Shown here piece after piece: positions 1 to 7,622 of a stretch of DNA of 41,578 nt (position 1 is its first letter; each line of letters opens with the position of its first letter). Origin of the DNA: Bacillota bacterium (lineage in GTDB: Bacteria; Bacillota; Clostridia; Christensenellales; Aristaeellaceae); contig JASGUQ010000026.1 in assembly GCA_030057655.1 (NCBI GenBank), forward strand, positions 1-41,578. Reading direction: 5' to 3'. Both the position numbers and the translations under genes were made by a program. The notes under the pieces were generated by a model. It did not search any database. It worked only from the letters and a program-made list of their open reading frames with translations, and was not told where the DNA came from.

Positions 1-33
1 TTTGTTTGCCTTCCTCTTTTATAGAAAAGAAGC

Positions 34-109
34 TCTGTAAAAAGGAATCCCTCATCCTTCGCTATGCTGAGGTCTCAGAATCTTTGTTAATTGTTCCCTT
101 TTTCTGTAG
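34..109. repeat. Imperfect inverted repeat at left edge (possible terminator)
   Basis: A CTGTAAAAAGGAA-like arm at about 36-47 is mirrored by TTCCCTTTTTCTGTAG at 94-109. Inside it CCTCA (50-54) faces TGAGG (68-72). The element could be a terminator for a gene off the left edge, or a small dispersed hairpin repeat. The long loop and mismatched arms make either reading weak. The rest of 1-205 shows no gene and no recognisable manganese riboswitch. Confidence 0.3.
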
Positions 110-205
110 AATACGGAAACTCAAGAATTTTAAAATTACTTCATATAATTGACACAATTTATCCGCTTTGCTAAAATGCACCGAAGTAAAACGCGGAGGA
201 AGCAA

Positions 206-769
206 ATGACGCTTGCGGAGATGATTACCCTGTCAGTCGCCTTGGCCATGGACGCGTTTGCGGTTGCCCTGTGCAAAGGAGCCTGCCTGGCTGAGGCAAA
301 GGACAAGGGGGAAGGCGTCTCCATCGCCGTGTCTTTTGGCTTTTTTCAGGCGCTGATGCCGCTGATTGGCTGGTTTTTAGGCAGCAGGTTCAGCCATTAT
401 ATCGAGTCGGTCGATCACTTTGTCGCGTTTGGGCTTTTGGCCTTTATCGGCGGCAAACTGATTTATGAGTCCTGGAAAAGCAGGGATGAAGAATTGACCT
501 GCACGCCGCTGCGGCTGCCTGAACTGATGATGCTGTCGATCGCGACCAGCATTGACGCTCTGGCCGCCGGCATCGCGATGGCGATTTTGAGCATCAACAT
601 CTGGCTGGCTGTCTCTCTGATCGGCGTCATCACGCTGGCGCTGAGTTTTTTGGGGTTTTGGGCCGGGAAGCGGTTTGGAGCAAAACTGCACTCAAAAGCC
701 CAACTGGCGGGCGGAATAGCCTTGATTTTTATTGGGGTCAAGATCCTGATCGAACATCTTTCAGCATAG
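206..769 (+). CDS. mntP: MntP-type manganese efflux pump
   Basis: A 187-residue, very hydrophobic membrane protein of the MntP (YebN) family, which exports Mn2+ from the cytoplasm. It has the family's two homologous halves, each with an Asp-containing membrane motif: MDAFAVAL (Asp16) and SIDALAAG (Asp117). The length is normal for the family. The ATG at 206 is chosen because GCGGAGGA lies 5 bases upstream and the family begins just before the first Asp motif; the frame stays open further upstream to a TTG at 149 with no good ribosome binding site. The 3' end overlaps the end of the convergent uridine kinase gene by 9 bases, leaving no room for a terminator between them. Confidence 0.88.
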   Translation: MTLAEMITLSVALAMDAFAVALCKGACLAEAKDKGEGVSIAVSFGFFQALMPLIGWFLGSRFSHYIESVDHFVAFGLLAFIGGKLIYESWKSRDEELTCTPLRLPELMMLSIATSIDALAAGIAMAILSINIWLAVSLIGVITLALSFLGFWAGKRFGAKLHSKAQLAGGIALIFIGVKILIEHLSA

Positions 770-1378
770 ATTGTTTTCCATCGTATTTTTCAGATAACCT
801 GCCAGGACGTCAACGATCCTGGCATTTTTTCCCCCTCGGGATATGATGATGTCCGCCTCATGGATGTAGTTTCTGATGTACTTTTCATACATCGGTTTGA
901 CTGTTTTCAAGTATTGCTCGGATATGCTGTCGATGCTTCTCCCGCGCTCCTTCATGTCCCTGTTGATACGCCGCAACAGGCAGATATCCGGTTCTACGCT
1001 GATAAACAGCTTCAAAAACATCTTTTCAAGCAGCCTTTTGTCATAAAACGCATGGATGCCTTCCAGAATCAGCACCCTGCCGGGCATGATCATCTCATTG
1101 CTTTCAGCCCGCCTGTACTGTGTAAAATCGTATTGTTTTCGTTGTACCGGAATGCCTTTTAATAGCTGGTCGATGTCACGGAGCAGCATGTCGTGATCAA
1201 AAATGTGAGGCTCATCATAATTGAGCGCCGCGCGTTCTTCAAAATTCAGGTTTGGATGGTCATAGTAATAGGCGTCCTGGTTGATGAGGGTGTTGTCCGG
1301 GCCGATCGCGCGCAGCAGCTCTTCAGCCAAGGTCGATTTGCCGGAGCCGCTTGCGCCGCAGATACCGATAAACAACAT
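761..1378 (-). CDS. udk: Uridine kinase
   Basis: A 205-residue cytoplasmic P-loop kinase of the uridine kinase/phosphoribulokinase family. It would phosphorylate uridine and cytidine to UMP and CMP with ATP or GTP in pyrimidine salvage. Seen: Walker A GASGSGKS at residues 8-15, an NQDAYYYD segment in the nucleoside-binding region, and a downstream RRINRDMKERGRS lid-type segment typical of Udk. A clear AGGAGG lies upstream of the ATG. It converges on mntP with a 9-base overlap. A family relative with another nucleoside substrate cannot be excluded. Confidence 0.85.
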   Translation of the reverse strand: MLFIGICGASGSGKSTLAEELLRAIGPDNTLINQDAYYYDHPNLNFEERAALNYDEPHIFDHDMLLRDIDQLLKGIPVQRKQYDFTQYRRAESNEMIMPGRVLILEGIHAFYDKRLLEKMFLKLFISVEPDICLLRRINRDMKERGRSIDSISEQYLKTVKPMYEKYIRNYIHEADIIISRGGKNARIVDVLAGYLKNTMENNLC

Positions 1379-1397
1379 GTCTGTCCTCCTGGATAAT

Positions 1398-1535
1398 CAT
1401 CGGGATGTGCTAAACAGAATGAATACCCTCACTTATCATAACGCCAAGCGAGCAGGCTTATCAAGAGCGGCGGAATGAATGAACCTGTGATAAAAGACAG
1501 CCCGCGAGAACAAGGCGCTTATCAGGCGCGTCAGG
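1398..1535 (+). pseudogene. Decayed second copy of the metK promoter and S-box leader
   Basis: The stretch from about 1404 to 1462 aligns without gaps to the metK promoter and start of its S-box (about 3570-3628), with roughly 42 of 59 bases identical. The promoter has decayed: the -35 position reads TAAACA instead of TTGACG and the -10 TATCAT instead of TATAAT. P1 5' strand and kink-turn bases (CTTATCAAGAG, 1457-1467) are intact. The GGAGGGACTGG core has become GGAATGAATGA. About 46 bases are missing after position 1507, including the 3' half of the aptamer and the GATAAG strand of P1. The former terminator, CAAGGCGCTTATC (1511-1523), remains. No plus-strand gene follows, so this looks like a nonfunctional remnant. 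Confidence 0.65.
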
Positions 1536-1566
1536 CTGTCAAGGAATCAGCGGGCTCTTTGTCATT

Positions 1567-1599
1567 AAAAAAGACGGGTGCAGCTTATGCACACCCGTC
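1567..1599 (-). terminator. Rho-independent terminator of the flavin reductase gene
   Basis: Read on the minus strand, GACGGGTG and CACCCGTC form an 8-bp GC-rich stem followed by TTTTTT. It sits 22 bases past the stop codon of the exported flavin reductase. Confidence 0.85.
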
Positions 1600-1621
1600 C
1601 AGAGATGTTTATTGATGGAAT

Positions 1622-3373
1622 TTACTTGGCTTCTGCTGCGGCGCTTTCGCCTGCAATCTTGCCAAACACCGTGATGTCCGCAATGGCTGCGCTGCCAAGG
1701 CGGTTATTGCCATGGATACCGCCGGTGGTTTCGCCCGCTGCGTACAGTCCCTTGATGACCGTGCCGTCTGCGCGCAGCACATGGGCGCCGGTATCAATCA
1801 CAATGCCGCCCATGGTGTGGTGCACCGCCGGAGCGCACCTGAGCAGCCAGTAGGGGCCTTCGCCAATGGGGTACAGGGTGCCCCGCTTGTTGAACTCAAG
1901 GTCCTTGCCGTCCTTCACATAGCCGTTCCATGCTTCCACGGTCTTTTCCAGCTGCTGGGCATCCACGCCCATGGCATCGGCAACCTCTTTCAGGGTCTTT
2001 CCCTCCACCATGTCGCCGGTCTTCAGCAGGTCCTCCACCTCGGCCAGGTGGTTTTTCAGCACGCCGCAATCCGCAGCATCCTGCACCGTCATCAGCTCGT
2101 AAGCCACGGAACCTGTCTGGGCTTTGATGCCCATGCTCATCTCATAGCGGGTTCCCAGTTCTTCCACAAAGCGCTTGCCCTCTTTGTTGACAATGAGAGT
2201 TTTGCCAAACAGGCGGGTGTCGTCCACATAGAGCAGGGCGCCGGTTTTTGGATGGCAGATGGGATAGAGCTGGATCCACTCCATGCCCACGGTGGCGGCT
2301 CCAATCTTCTCCGCCATTACAATGCCATCGCCGTCAATGCCCCGTGCGTTGGTGCTGAGCACCTTCTCGTCCACATTGGGGTCGTTCTTCTTGCGCATTT
2401 CAAGGTTGTTGCCAAAGCCGCCGGTGGCAATCACCACTGCCTTGGTGTGGAAAGTGATGTTCTGGTCGGGGCTTTCGGCCTTTACGCCCACCACATCGCC
2501 CGCTTCATTGACCAGCAATTCCGTCGCACGGGTGTTGAGGCGGATGTCCACGCCCAGCTCCTCGCACTTGGCCTTCATTTTGGTGATCAGTTCGGTACCG
2601 GTGTTGCCCTTGGGGATCAGGCTGCGTTTGACCGTATGGCCGCCAAAGAACATCAATTCATCAATCCACTCCACGCCAACCACGTCCCGCAGCCAGATGG
2701 CGTCTTCCAGGGAATTGTCGGCCAGCACCCGAATCAGATCCGGATTGCCGCCTGCCTTCAGCACATCCTCGTAGAACAGGTCAGCGCTGTCTTCAATGCC
2801 CTCTTCCTTCTGCAGCCAGTTGCCGGGGGCTGCAAACTCAGCGCCCGAAATCAGGGTATTGCCGCCAACAAAGGGCTGTTTTTCCAGCAGCACCACGTCG
2901 GTCGCGCCGTTCAGCTTTGCGCTGATGGCCGCCACCATGCCCGCGCCGCCAGCGCCCACCACCACAATCTGATGGGTCTCCTCTGCGTCGGTGCGCTCTG
3001 CCTCCTGGGCCTCCGCCTTGCCGGCAAAGTCATTTTCGCTCAGTCCGGCCTTGGACACCGCGTCTTTCAGCGCCTCCATAAAGCCGGCGCTGGTGTAGGT
3101 GACGCCGCTAACGGCGTCCACATCCAGGGTGTTCTGGGCAACCACAGCGTCAGCCATCTTTTTGATGCTGTCGGCATAGCCCGGGGTTTCGCTCTGCTGT
3201 GTGCAGGTGATGTCGGTAATCACCTTGTCCTTGATGGTTACCTGCAACACGATGTCGCCATTGCGGCCCTTCCCCACCCCTTCAAAGGTGCCGTCGGATG
3301 ACGCTGATGCAAACAGGGGCAGCACCAGAGTCAGTGCCAGCGCCAAAGCCAGCAGGGATCTGTGTTTTCTCAT
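1622..3373 (-). CDS. Exported FMN/FAD-dependent reductase, urocanate-reductase-like
   Basis: A 583-residue exported flavoprotein of the fumarate reductase flavoprotein family. Order: Sec signal peptide (about 1-24, cleavage near ASA), FMN-binding domain (27-107) with SGVT at 89-92 where ApbE-type enzymes attach FMN to the Thr, then an FAD-binding reductase domain with GAGGAG at 140-145. Conserved active-site residues seen are Arg409 (proton-donor position), the His518-His519 pair and Arg558. The substrate-binding His of Shewanella fumarate reductase (H365) is replaced by Tyr370, and an Asp pair (384-385) stands where fumarate reductase has Glu378/Arg381. As I recall, Tyr and Asp there mark urocanate reductase, which makes imidazole propionate. 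Fumarate or another enoate remains possible. The ATG at 3373 is used because the upstream TTG overlaps the GGAGGG ribosome binding site. Confidence 0.75.
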   Translation of the reverse strand: MRKHRSLLALALALTLVLPLFASASSDGTFEGVGKGRNGDIVLQVTIKDKVITDITCTQQSETPGYADSIKKMADAVVAQNTLDVDAVSGVTYTSAGFMEALKDAVSKAGLSENDFAGKAEAQEAERTDAEETHQIVVVGAGGAGMVAAISAKLNGATDVVLLEKQPFVGGNTLISGAEFAAPGNWLQKEEGIEDSADLFYEDVLKAGGNPDLIRVLADNSLEDAIWLRDVVGVEWIDELMFFGGHTVKRSLIPKGNTGTELITKMKAKCEELGVDIRLNTRATELLVNEAGDVVGVKAESPDQNITFHTKAVVIATGGFGNNLEMRKKNDPNVDEKVLSTNARGIDGDGIVMAEKIGAATVGMEWIQLYPICHPKTGALLYVDDTRLFGKTLIVNKEGKRFVEELGTRYEMSMGIKAQTGSVAYELMTVQDAADCGVLKNHLAEVEDLLKTGDMVEGKTLKEVADAMGVDAQQLEKTVEAWNGYVKDGKDLEFNKRGTLYPIGEGPYWLLRCAPAVHHTMGGIVIDTGAHVLRADGTVIKGLYAAGETTGGIHGNNRLGSAAIADITVFGKIAGESAAAEAK

Positions 3374-3412
3374 GAGTATCAAACCCTCCTTCAAGATATT
3401 AGTTGTATAAAT

Positions 3413-3441
3413 ATAATACGACTAAGAGAAAAAAACATCAA
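3413..3441 (-). promoter_or_regulatory. Promoter of the flavin reductase gene
   Basis: On the minus strand, TTGATG (3436-3441) and TATTAT (3413-3418) are separated by exactly 17 bases, a sigma-A type promoter 40 bases upstream of the ATG. Confidence 0.6.
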
Positions 3442-3576
3442 GACGGGCTTGCTATAATCATGCTATGTTGCTGCCGTAAAAAAACCATTAATCACATCTT
3501 TTTCTTCGATTGTTTTGCACGGGTGATTGCCAATGCAGCTGCCTGATGGGCATCCTGGAAAACCATCGCTCAGCGC

Positions 3577-3605
3577 TTGACGGAATGAATTCTATTGCCT
3601 ATAAT
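3577..3605 (+). promoter_or_regulatory. metK promoter
   Basis: TTGACG (3577-3582) and TATAAT (3600-3605) with a 17-base spacer lie immediately upstream of the S-box, placing the transcription start just before the riboswitch. Confidence 0.8.
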
Positions 3606-3617
3606 AGCGACAAGTGA

Positions 3618-3751
3618 ATAGGCTTATCAAGAGTGGCGGAGGGACTGGACCTGTGAAGCCCGGCAGCCTGCGAAAGCAAGGTGCTACATCCAGCGGCGAG
3701 AGCCGGAAGATAAGTTTGCTGAACAAGGCGCTTATCAAGCGCCTGTTTTTT
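3618..3751 (+). ncRNA. SAM-I (S-box) riboswitch with terminator, controlling metK
   Basis: The aptamer shows P1 CTTATC (3623-3628) with GATAAG (3709-3714), the kink-turn TCAAGAG, and the conserved GGAGGGACTGGACCTGTGAA core. The expression platform is a terminator stem AGGCGCTT (3726-3733) with AAGCGCCT (3737-3744), then a T-run to 3751. The terminator strand contains CTTATC (3731-3736), which can instead pair with GATAAG of P1 as an antiterminator. This is the usual S-box logic: high S-adenosylmethionine stabilises P1, the terminator forms, and metK is switched off. The remaining sequence of 3395-3768 is promoters and this leader. Confidence 0.93.
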
Positions 3752-3768
3752 ATCAGGAAAGGAGAACC

Positions 3769-4941
3769 ATGAAAAAATTATTTACCTCAGAATCCGTAAC
3801 CGCCGGACATCCGGACAAACTGTGCGACCAGGTATCCGATGCTGTCCTTGACGCCATCCTGAAGGAGGACCCGGAGGCACGGGTGGCGTGCGAGACCTGT
3901 ACGACCACCGGTCTGCTCCTGATCATGGGCGAGATCACGACCAAGACTTATGTGCCCATCCAGGACATCGCCAGGGGCGTTGTGCACGACCTGGGCTATA
4001 CCCGGGCAAAGTACGGCTTTGACGCGCAAACCTGCGCTGTCCTGACCGCGGTAAACGAACAGTCAAACGACATTTCAAAAGGCGTCACAAACGCGCTGGA
4101 AGTCAGGGGAAGTTCACAGACGAAAATGACGGGGGCAGGAGATCAGGGTATGATGTTTGGCTATGCCTGCACCGAAACCCCGGAACTGATGCCCCTGCCC
4201 ATCGCAGCAGCGCACAAGCTGGCCAAGCGGATGGATGCGGTGCGCCGCAACAAGACCTTTCCCTGGATGCGTCCTGACGGAAAAAGCCAGGTGAGCGTGG
4301 TCTATGAGGATGGCGTGCCCGTCGCCATCAACAATGTGGTCATTTCGACCCAGCACGACGAAAAGGTCAGCCAGGAAACGATCCGTGAAGCGATGATCGA
4401 AGAGGTCATCAAAAAGACCCTGCCGGAACATCTTCTGACCAAGGAGACCGAGTTCCTGGTCAACCCCTCCGGACGCTTTGTGATCGGCGGGCCGGCGGGT
4501 GACTCCGGGCTTACCGGAAGAAAGATCATTGTCGATACTTACGGCGGCTTTGTGCCCCATGGCGGCGGCTGCTTCTCCGGGAAGGATCCCACCAAGGTGG
4601 ACCGTTCCGCGGCCTACATGGCGCGCTACGCGGCGGTCAACGTGGTAAAAGCGGGATTGGCGGAACGCTGCCAGATCGCCCTGGCCTATGCCATCGGGCG
4701 CGCGGAGCCGGTCAGCTTCACGGTAGAGACCTTCGGCACCGGCAAGGTGCCGGATGCTGAAATCGAAAGGGCGCTGCTTTCTGTGATGGATTTCAGGCCA
4801 GACGGCATCATCAGCACCTTGAACCTGCGCCGCCCCATCTATCGCCAGACCGCGGCATACGGTCACTTTGGCCGCCTTGACCTGGACCTGCCCTGGGAGA
4901 AGGCGGACAGGAAGGACGACTTGTTAAAAGCCGTGCGCTGA
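3769..4941 (+). CDS. metK: S-adenosylmethionine synthetase
   Basis: A 390-residue cytoplasmic enzyme that makes S-adenosylmethionine from methionine and ATP; normal length for MetK. Motifs: GHPDK (14-18) near the N-terminus, GAGDQG in the middle, RPDGKSQV, and the Gly-rich phosphate-binding loop. In that loop the sequence reads GGGCFSGKD, whereas most bacterial MetK proteins have GGGAFSGKD, a small but notable change. The ribosome binding site AAAGGAG is well placed before the ATG. It is transcribed as a single gene, controlled by its S-box leader, and ends at tandem terminators facing livF. Confidence 0.97.
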   Translation: MKKLFTSESVTAGHPDKLCDQVSDAVLDAILKEDPEARVACETCTTTGLLLIMGEITTKTYVPIQDIARGVVHDLGYTRAKYGFDAQTCAVLTAVNEQSNDISKGVTNALEVRGSSQTKMTGAGDQGMMFGYACTETPELMPLPIAAAHKLAKRMDAVRRNKTFPWMRPDGKSQVSVVYEDGVPVAINNVVISTQHDEKVSQETIREAMIEEVIKKTLPEHLLTKETEFLVNPSGRFVIGGPAGDSGLTGRKIIVDTYGGFVPHGGGCFSGKDPTKVDRSAAYMARYAAVNVVKAGLAERCQIALAYAIGRAEPVSFTVETFGTGKVPDAEIERALLSVMDFRPDGIISTLNLRRPIYRQTAAYGHFGRLDLDLPWEKADRKDDLLKAVR

Positions 4942-4951
4942 TGCAAAAATT

Positions 4952-4988
4952 ATGAGGACATTTTCTTTCAAAAGATGTCCTCATTTTC
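4952..4988. terminator. Terminator after metK, probably bidirectional
   Basis: ATGAGGACA (4952-4960) pairs with TGTCCTCAT (4976-4984). T-rich tails occur on both strands (TTTTC on plus, AATTTTTG on minus), so it can serve both metK and the convergent livF. Confidence 0.75.
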
Positions 4989-5007
4989 AAAACTTTTATG
5001 TTCTTTT

Positions 5008-5041
5008 GCTTCTTTTCTTTCAAAGAAAAGGAGCGTTTTTT
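5008..5041 (+). terminator. Second terminator after metK
   Basis: GCTTCTTTTCTTT (5008-5020) pairs with AAAGAAAAGGAGC (5022-5034), followed by GTTTTTT. The T-run is only on the plus strand, so this backs up the metK terminator. Confidence 0.6.
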
Positions 5042-5055
5042 AAAACCTTCGTCTT

Positions 5056-5760
5056 TTACCCGCCTAAATAAGCCTTTCTGACGTCCTCATCCTGCAGAAG
5101 TTCTGCTCCCAGGCCTGTCTTGATCACTCGGCCGGTTTCAAGAACATAAGCCCTCTGCGCAAGGGAAAGGGCCATTTGCGCGTTTTGCTCAACCAGAAGG
5201 ATGGTGGTTCCTTCTTTATTTACTTTTTTGATGATCTCAAAAATTTCCTGAACCAGGATGGGGGATAGGCCCATGGACGGTTCATCCATCATCAGCAGCT
5301 TTGGCTTGCTCATGAGCGCGCGGCCCATGGCCAGCATCTGCTGTTCGCCGCCTGAAAGCGTGCCGGCCAACTGCCTGCGGCGCTCTTTCAGGCGCGGAAA
5401 GTGGTGGTAAACGTTTTCCAGGTCGGATGAAATCCCGGCGCTGTCCTTTCGGATAAAAGCGCCCATTTCCAAATTTTCGAGCACCGTCATCTTTGAAAAA
5501 ACGCGCCGGCCTTCCGGCACCTGAGCGATCCCCATGTTGACCAGCTGATGCGGCGGTGTTTTTTTGATTGAATTCCCCAAAAAGACGATATCGCCGGAGG
5601 AAAAGGGCACCAAACATGAAATGGCGTTGAGGATAGAGCTTTTTCCGGCGCCGTTGGCGCCGATCAGGGAGACAATCTCGCCCTCATGCACTTCAAAGGA
5701 GATATCCTTGAGCGTATGGATCGCGCCATAGGAGAGGTTCAGTTCAATGACCTTAAGCAT
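5056..5760 (-). CDS. livF: Branched-chain amino acid ABC transporter ATPase LivF
   Basis: A 234-residue ATPase of the LivF type, one of two nucleotide-binding subunits that drive a high-affinity branched-chain amino acid importer at the inner face of the membrane. Motifs: Walker A GANGAGKS (34-41), signature LSGGEQQ (135-141), Walker B LLMMDE (155-160), and the VEQNA segment usual for LivF. It is the last gene of the liv cluster, and its ATG overlaps the end of the livM-livG fusion by 8 bases, which suggests coupled translation. Transport of other hydrophobic amino acids or amides is possible in this family. Confidence 0.92.
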   Translation of the reverse strand: MLKVIELNLSYGAIHTLKDISFEVHEGEIVSLIGANGAGKSSILNAISCLVPFSSGDIVFLGNSIKKTPPHQLVNMGIAQVPEGRRVFSKMTVLENLEMGAFIRKDSAGISSDLENVYHHFPRLKERRRQLAGTLSGGEQQMLAMGRALMSKPKLLMMDEPSMGLSPILVQEIFEIIKKVNKEGTTILLVEQNAQMALSLAQRAYVLETGRVIKTGLGAELLQDEDVRKAYLGG

Positions 5761-7618
5761 GCTGGTTTACCTCCGTCTGCGCGGTCTGTTCCTGGCCCAG
5801 GTAAGCCGCGATAACCTCAGGATTCGATCTGATTTCTTCAGGCTTCCCATGCGCGATGATCTGGCCGTAGTTGAGCACATAGATCCTTTCGCAGATGCCC
5901 ATGACCAGCTTCATGTCGTGCTCAATCAGCAAAATGGCGACAGAAAACTGATCGCGGATCAGTTTGATCGTGTTCATCAGCTCGGCGGTCTCGCTGGGGT
6001 TCATGCCGGCGGCAGGTTCATCCAGAAGGAGCACCTTGGGGTTGGAGGCAAGCGCCCGGCAGATCTCCAATTTGCGCTGCTTGCCATAGGGCAGGGAGCC
6101 GGCGATGGTGTCGGCGTCGTTTTCCATCTGGAACACGCGCAAAAGTTCTCTGGCGCGGATGTCGATCCCGCGCTCCTCTGACAAGCACTGCGCGTTGCGC
6201 AGGATGCCGCTCATGGGAGAGTATTTCATGCGGGAGTGAAAGGCCACCTTGATGTTGTCAAGGGCTGACATGGAGCGAAAGAGCCGTATATTCTGGAAGG
6301 TTCGCGATATGCCGTTTTGAGCAATCTCGTGTGTGATCTTCCCCTGAATGGGCTTGCCCAGGAGAACGACATCGCCCTCGGTTGGGATGTAAACGCCCGT
6401 CAGGAGGTTAAACACCGTGGTCTTGCCCGCTCCGTTCGGGCCGATGAGACCGACAATCTCGTTGTTCATCAGCCGAATGTTGATGTTTTGCGCTGCCTTG
6501 AGCCCTCCAAAGGAAATGCCCAGATTATGGGTCTCAAGAACAGGCTTGCCTTCCCAAACGTCATAGCGCGGTTGAAAGGGCATCCGGGTGACTGCCTCTC
6601 GCTTGAAAATGCGGGCGAAGAAGCGCTCCAGGGCTTCCCAGGTTGTAAGCAGGGAGAACTCAGCCGTCCCCAGCAGCCCCGAAGGCCTGAACAACATCAT
6701 AATGATCAGGAGAAGCGAATAAATCACCAGGCGGTACTCCGCCAGGCCGCGAAGCATCTCAGGCAGGGATACCAGAACAAAGGAGGCGATGATGGAGCCG
6801 GTGATGGAACCCATGCCGCCCAGGACCACCATGACCAGGTACTCTATGGACTTGTTGAAGCCAAAGGCTTTCGCGTCCAGAATGCTGGTTTGATGGGCGA
6901 ACAAGCCGCCGGCGATGCCGGCAAAAAAGGCGGCGATGGTAAAGGCGAGCAGTTTGTAGCGCGTGGTGGGAATGCCGGTGGCCTCCGCGGCGATGGCGTT
7001 TTCACGGATGGAGATGATGGCGCGTCCATGGCGGGAACGGCCCAAGGTAAAAATGCTGGCGATGATGAGCACGGTGATCCAGAAAACAATGGCAAACTGC
7101 ACGATGCTTGACGTGAGCCTGTCCTCAGAAAATGCGCGGGACATGCGGGTGATGCGGGTCAGGCCAGCGGCGCCGCCGGTAATCTCCATGTTTTCAATGA
7201 CGACGCGGATGATCTCTCCAAAGCCCAGGGTGATGATTGCCAGATAGTCCCCTTCAAGACGCAGGGCCGGGATGCCGATCAGCATGCCGAAGAGCGCCGC
7301 GACAAGGCCGCCGGCAATGAGGGAGATCGGCAGGGAAAGACCAAAGGAAAAGCCCAGATCAGCCAGAACGATCTTGGTCAATATGGCAGAAGTGTACCCG
7401 CCGATGGCCATAAAGCCCGCGTGGCCCAGGGCAAGCTGCCCTAAAAGCCCTGTTGTGACATTCAGGCTGGTTGTCATGATGATGGTGATGAGCACGGTGA
7501 TCAGGATGTTGGACAGGTAGTTGTTTAAAACGCCTGTGGACATCAGGATGACCACCGTCAGGAAAAGGAAGATCACCGCAAACAGGTTGAGTAAAATGGC
7601 TTTTGTCTTTTTATTCAT
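5753..7618 (-). CDS. LivM-LivG fusion: ABC permease joined to ATPase
   Basis: A continuous 621-residue frame carrying two transporter subunits. Residues 1 to about 320 are a LivM permease with many membrane segments and the family's GHAGF, AIGGY and RENAIAAEA-type motifs. Residues about 350-610 are a LivG ATPase with Walker A GPNGAGKTT (393-401), a signature at LPYGKQRKLE (from 509), Walker B LLLDEP and the switch His567. A charged linker (about 325-350) joins them. In E. coli these are separate genes. The start is the ATG at 7618, 4 bases past the livH stop; a longer upstream frame without a ribosome binding site is ignored. It partners with LivH, LivF and LivK. Confidence 0.92.
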   Translation of the reverse strand: MNKKTKAILLNLFAVIFLFLTVVILMSTGVLNNYLSNILITVLITIIMTTSLNVTTGLLGQLALGHAGFMAIGGYTSAILTKIVLADLGFSFGLSLPISLIAGGLVAALFGMLIGIPALRLEGDYLAIITLGFGEIIRVVIENMEITGGAAGLTRITRMSRAFSEDRLTSSIVQFAIVFWITVLIIASIFTLGRSRHGRAIISIRENAIAAEATGIPTTRYKLLAFTIAAFFAGIAGGLFAHQTSILDAKAFGFNKSIEYLVMVVLGGMGSITGSIIASFVLVSLPEMLRGLAEYRLVIYSLLLIIMMLFRPSGLLGTAEFSLLTTWEALERFFARIFKREAVTRMPFQPRYDVWEGKPVLETHNLGISFGGLKAAQNINIRLMNNEIVGLIGPNGAGKTTVFNLLTGVYIPTEGDVVLLGKPIQGKITHEIAQNGISRTFQNIRLFRSMSALDNIKVAFHSRMKYSPMSGILRNAQCLSEERGIDIRARELLRVFQMENDADTIAGSLPYGKQRKLEICRALASNPKVLLLDEPAAGMNPSETAELMNTIKLIRDQFSVAILLIEHDMKLVMGICERIYVLNYGQIIAHGKPEEIRSNPEVIAAYLGQEQTAQTEVNQHA

Positions 7619-7622
7619 GCGA

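Noticed and set aside
1712-3301. A 529-residue open frame on the plus strand
   Set aside because: It is the antisense shadow of the flavin reductase, His/Ala/Gly-rich with no domain, no ribosome binding site, and it overlaps a well-supported gene throughout.
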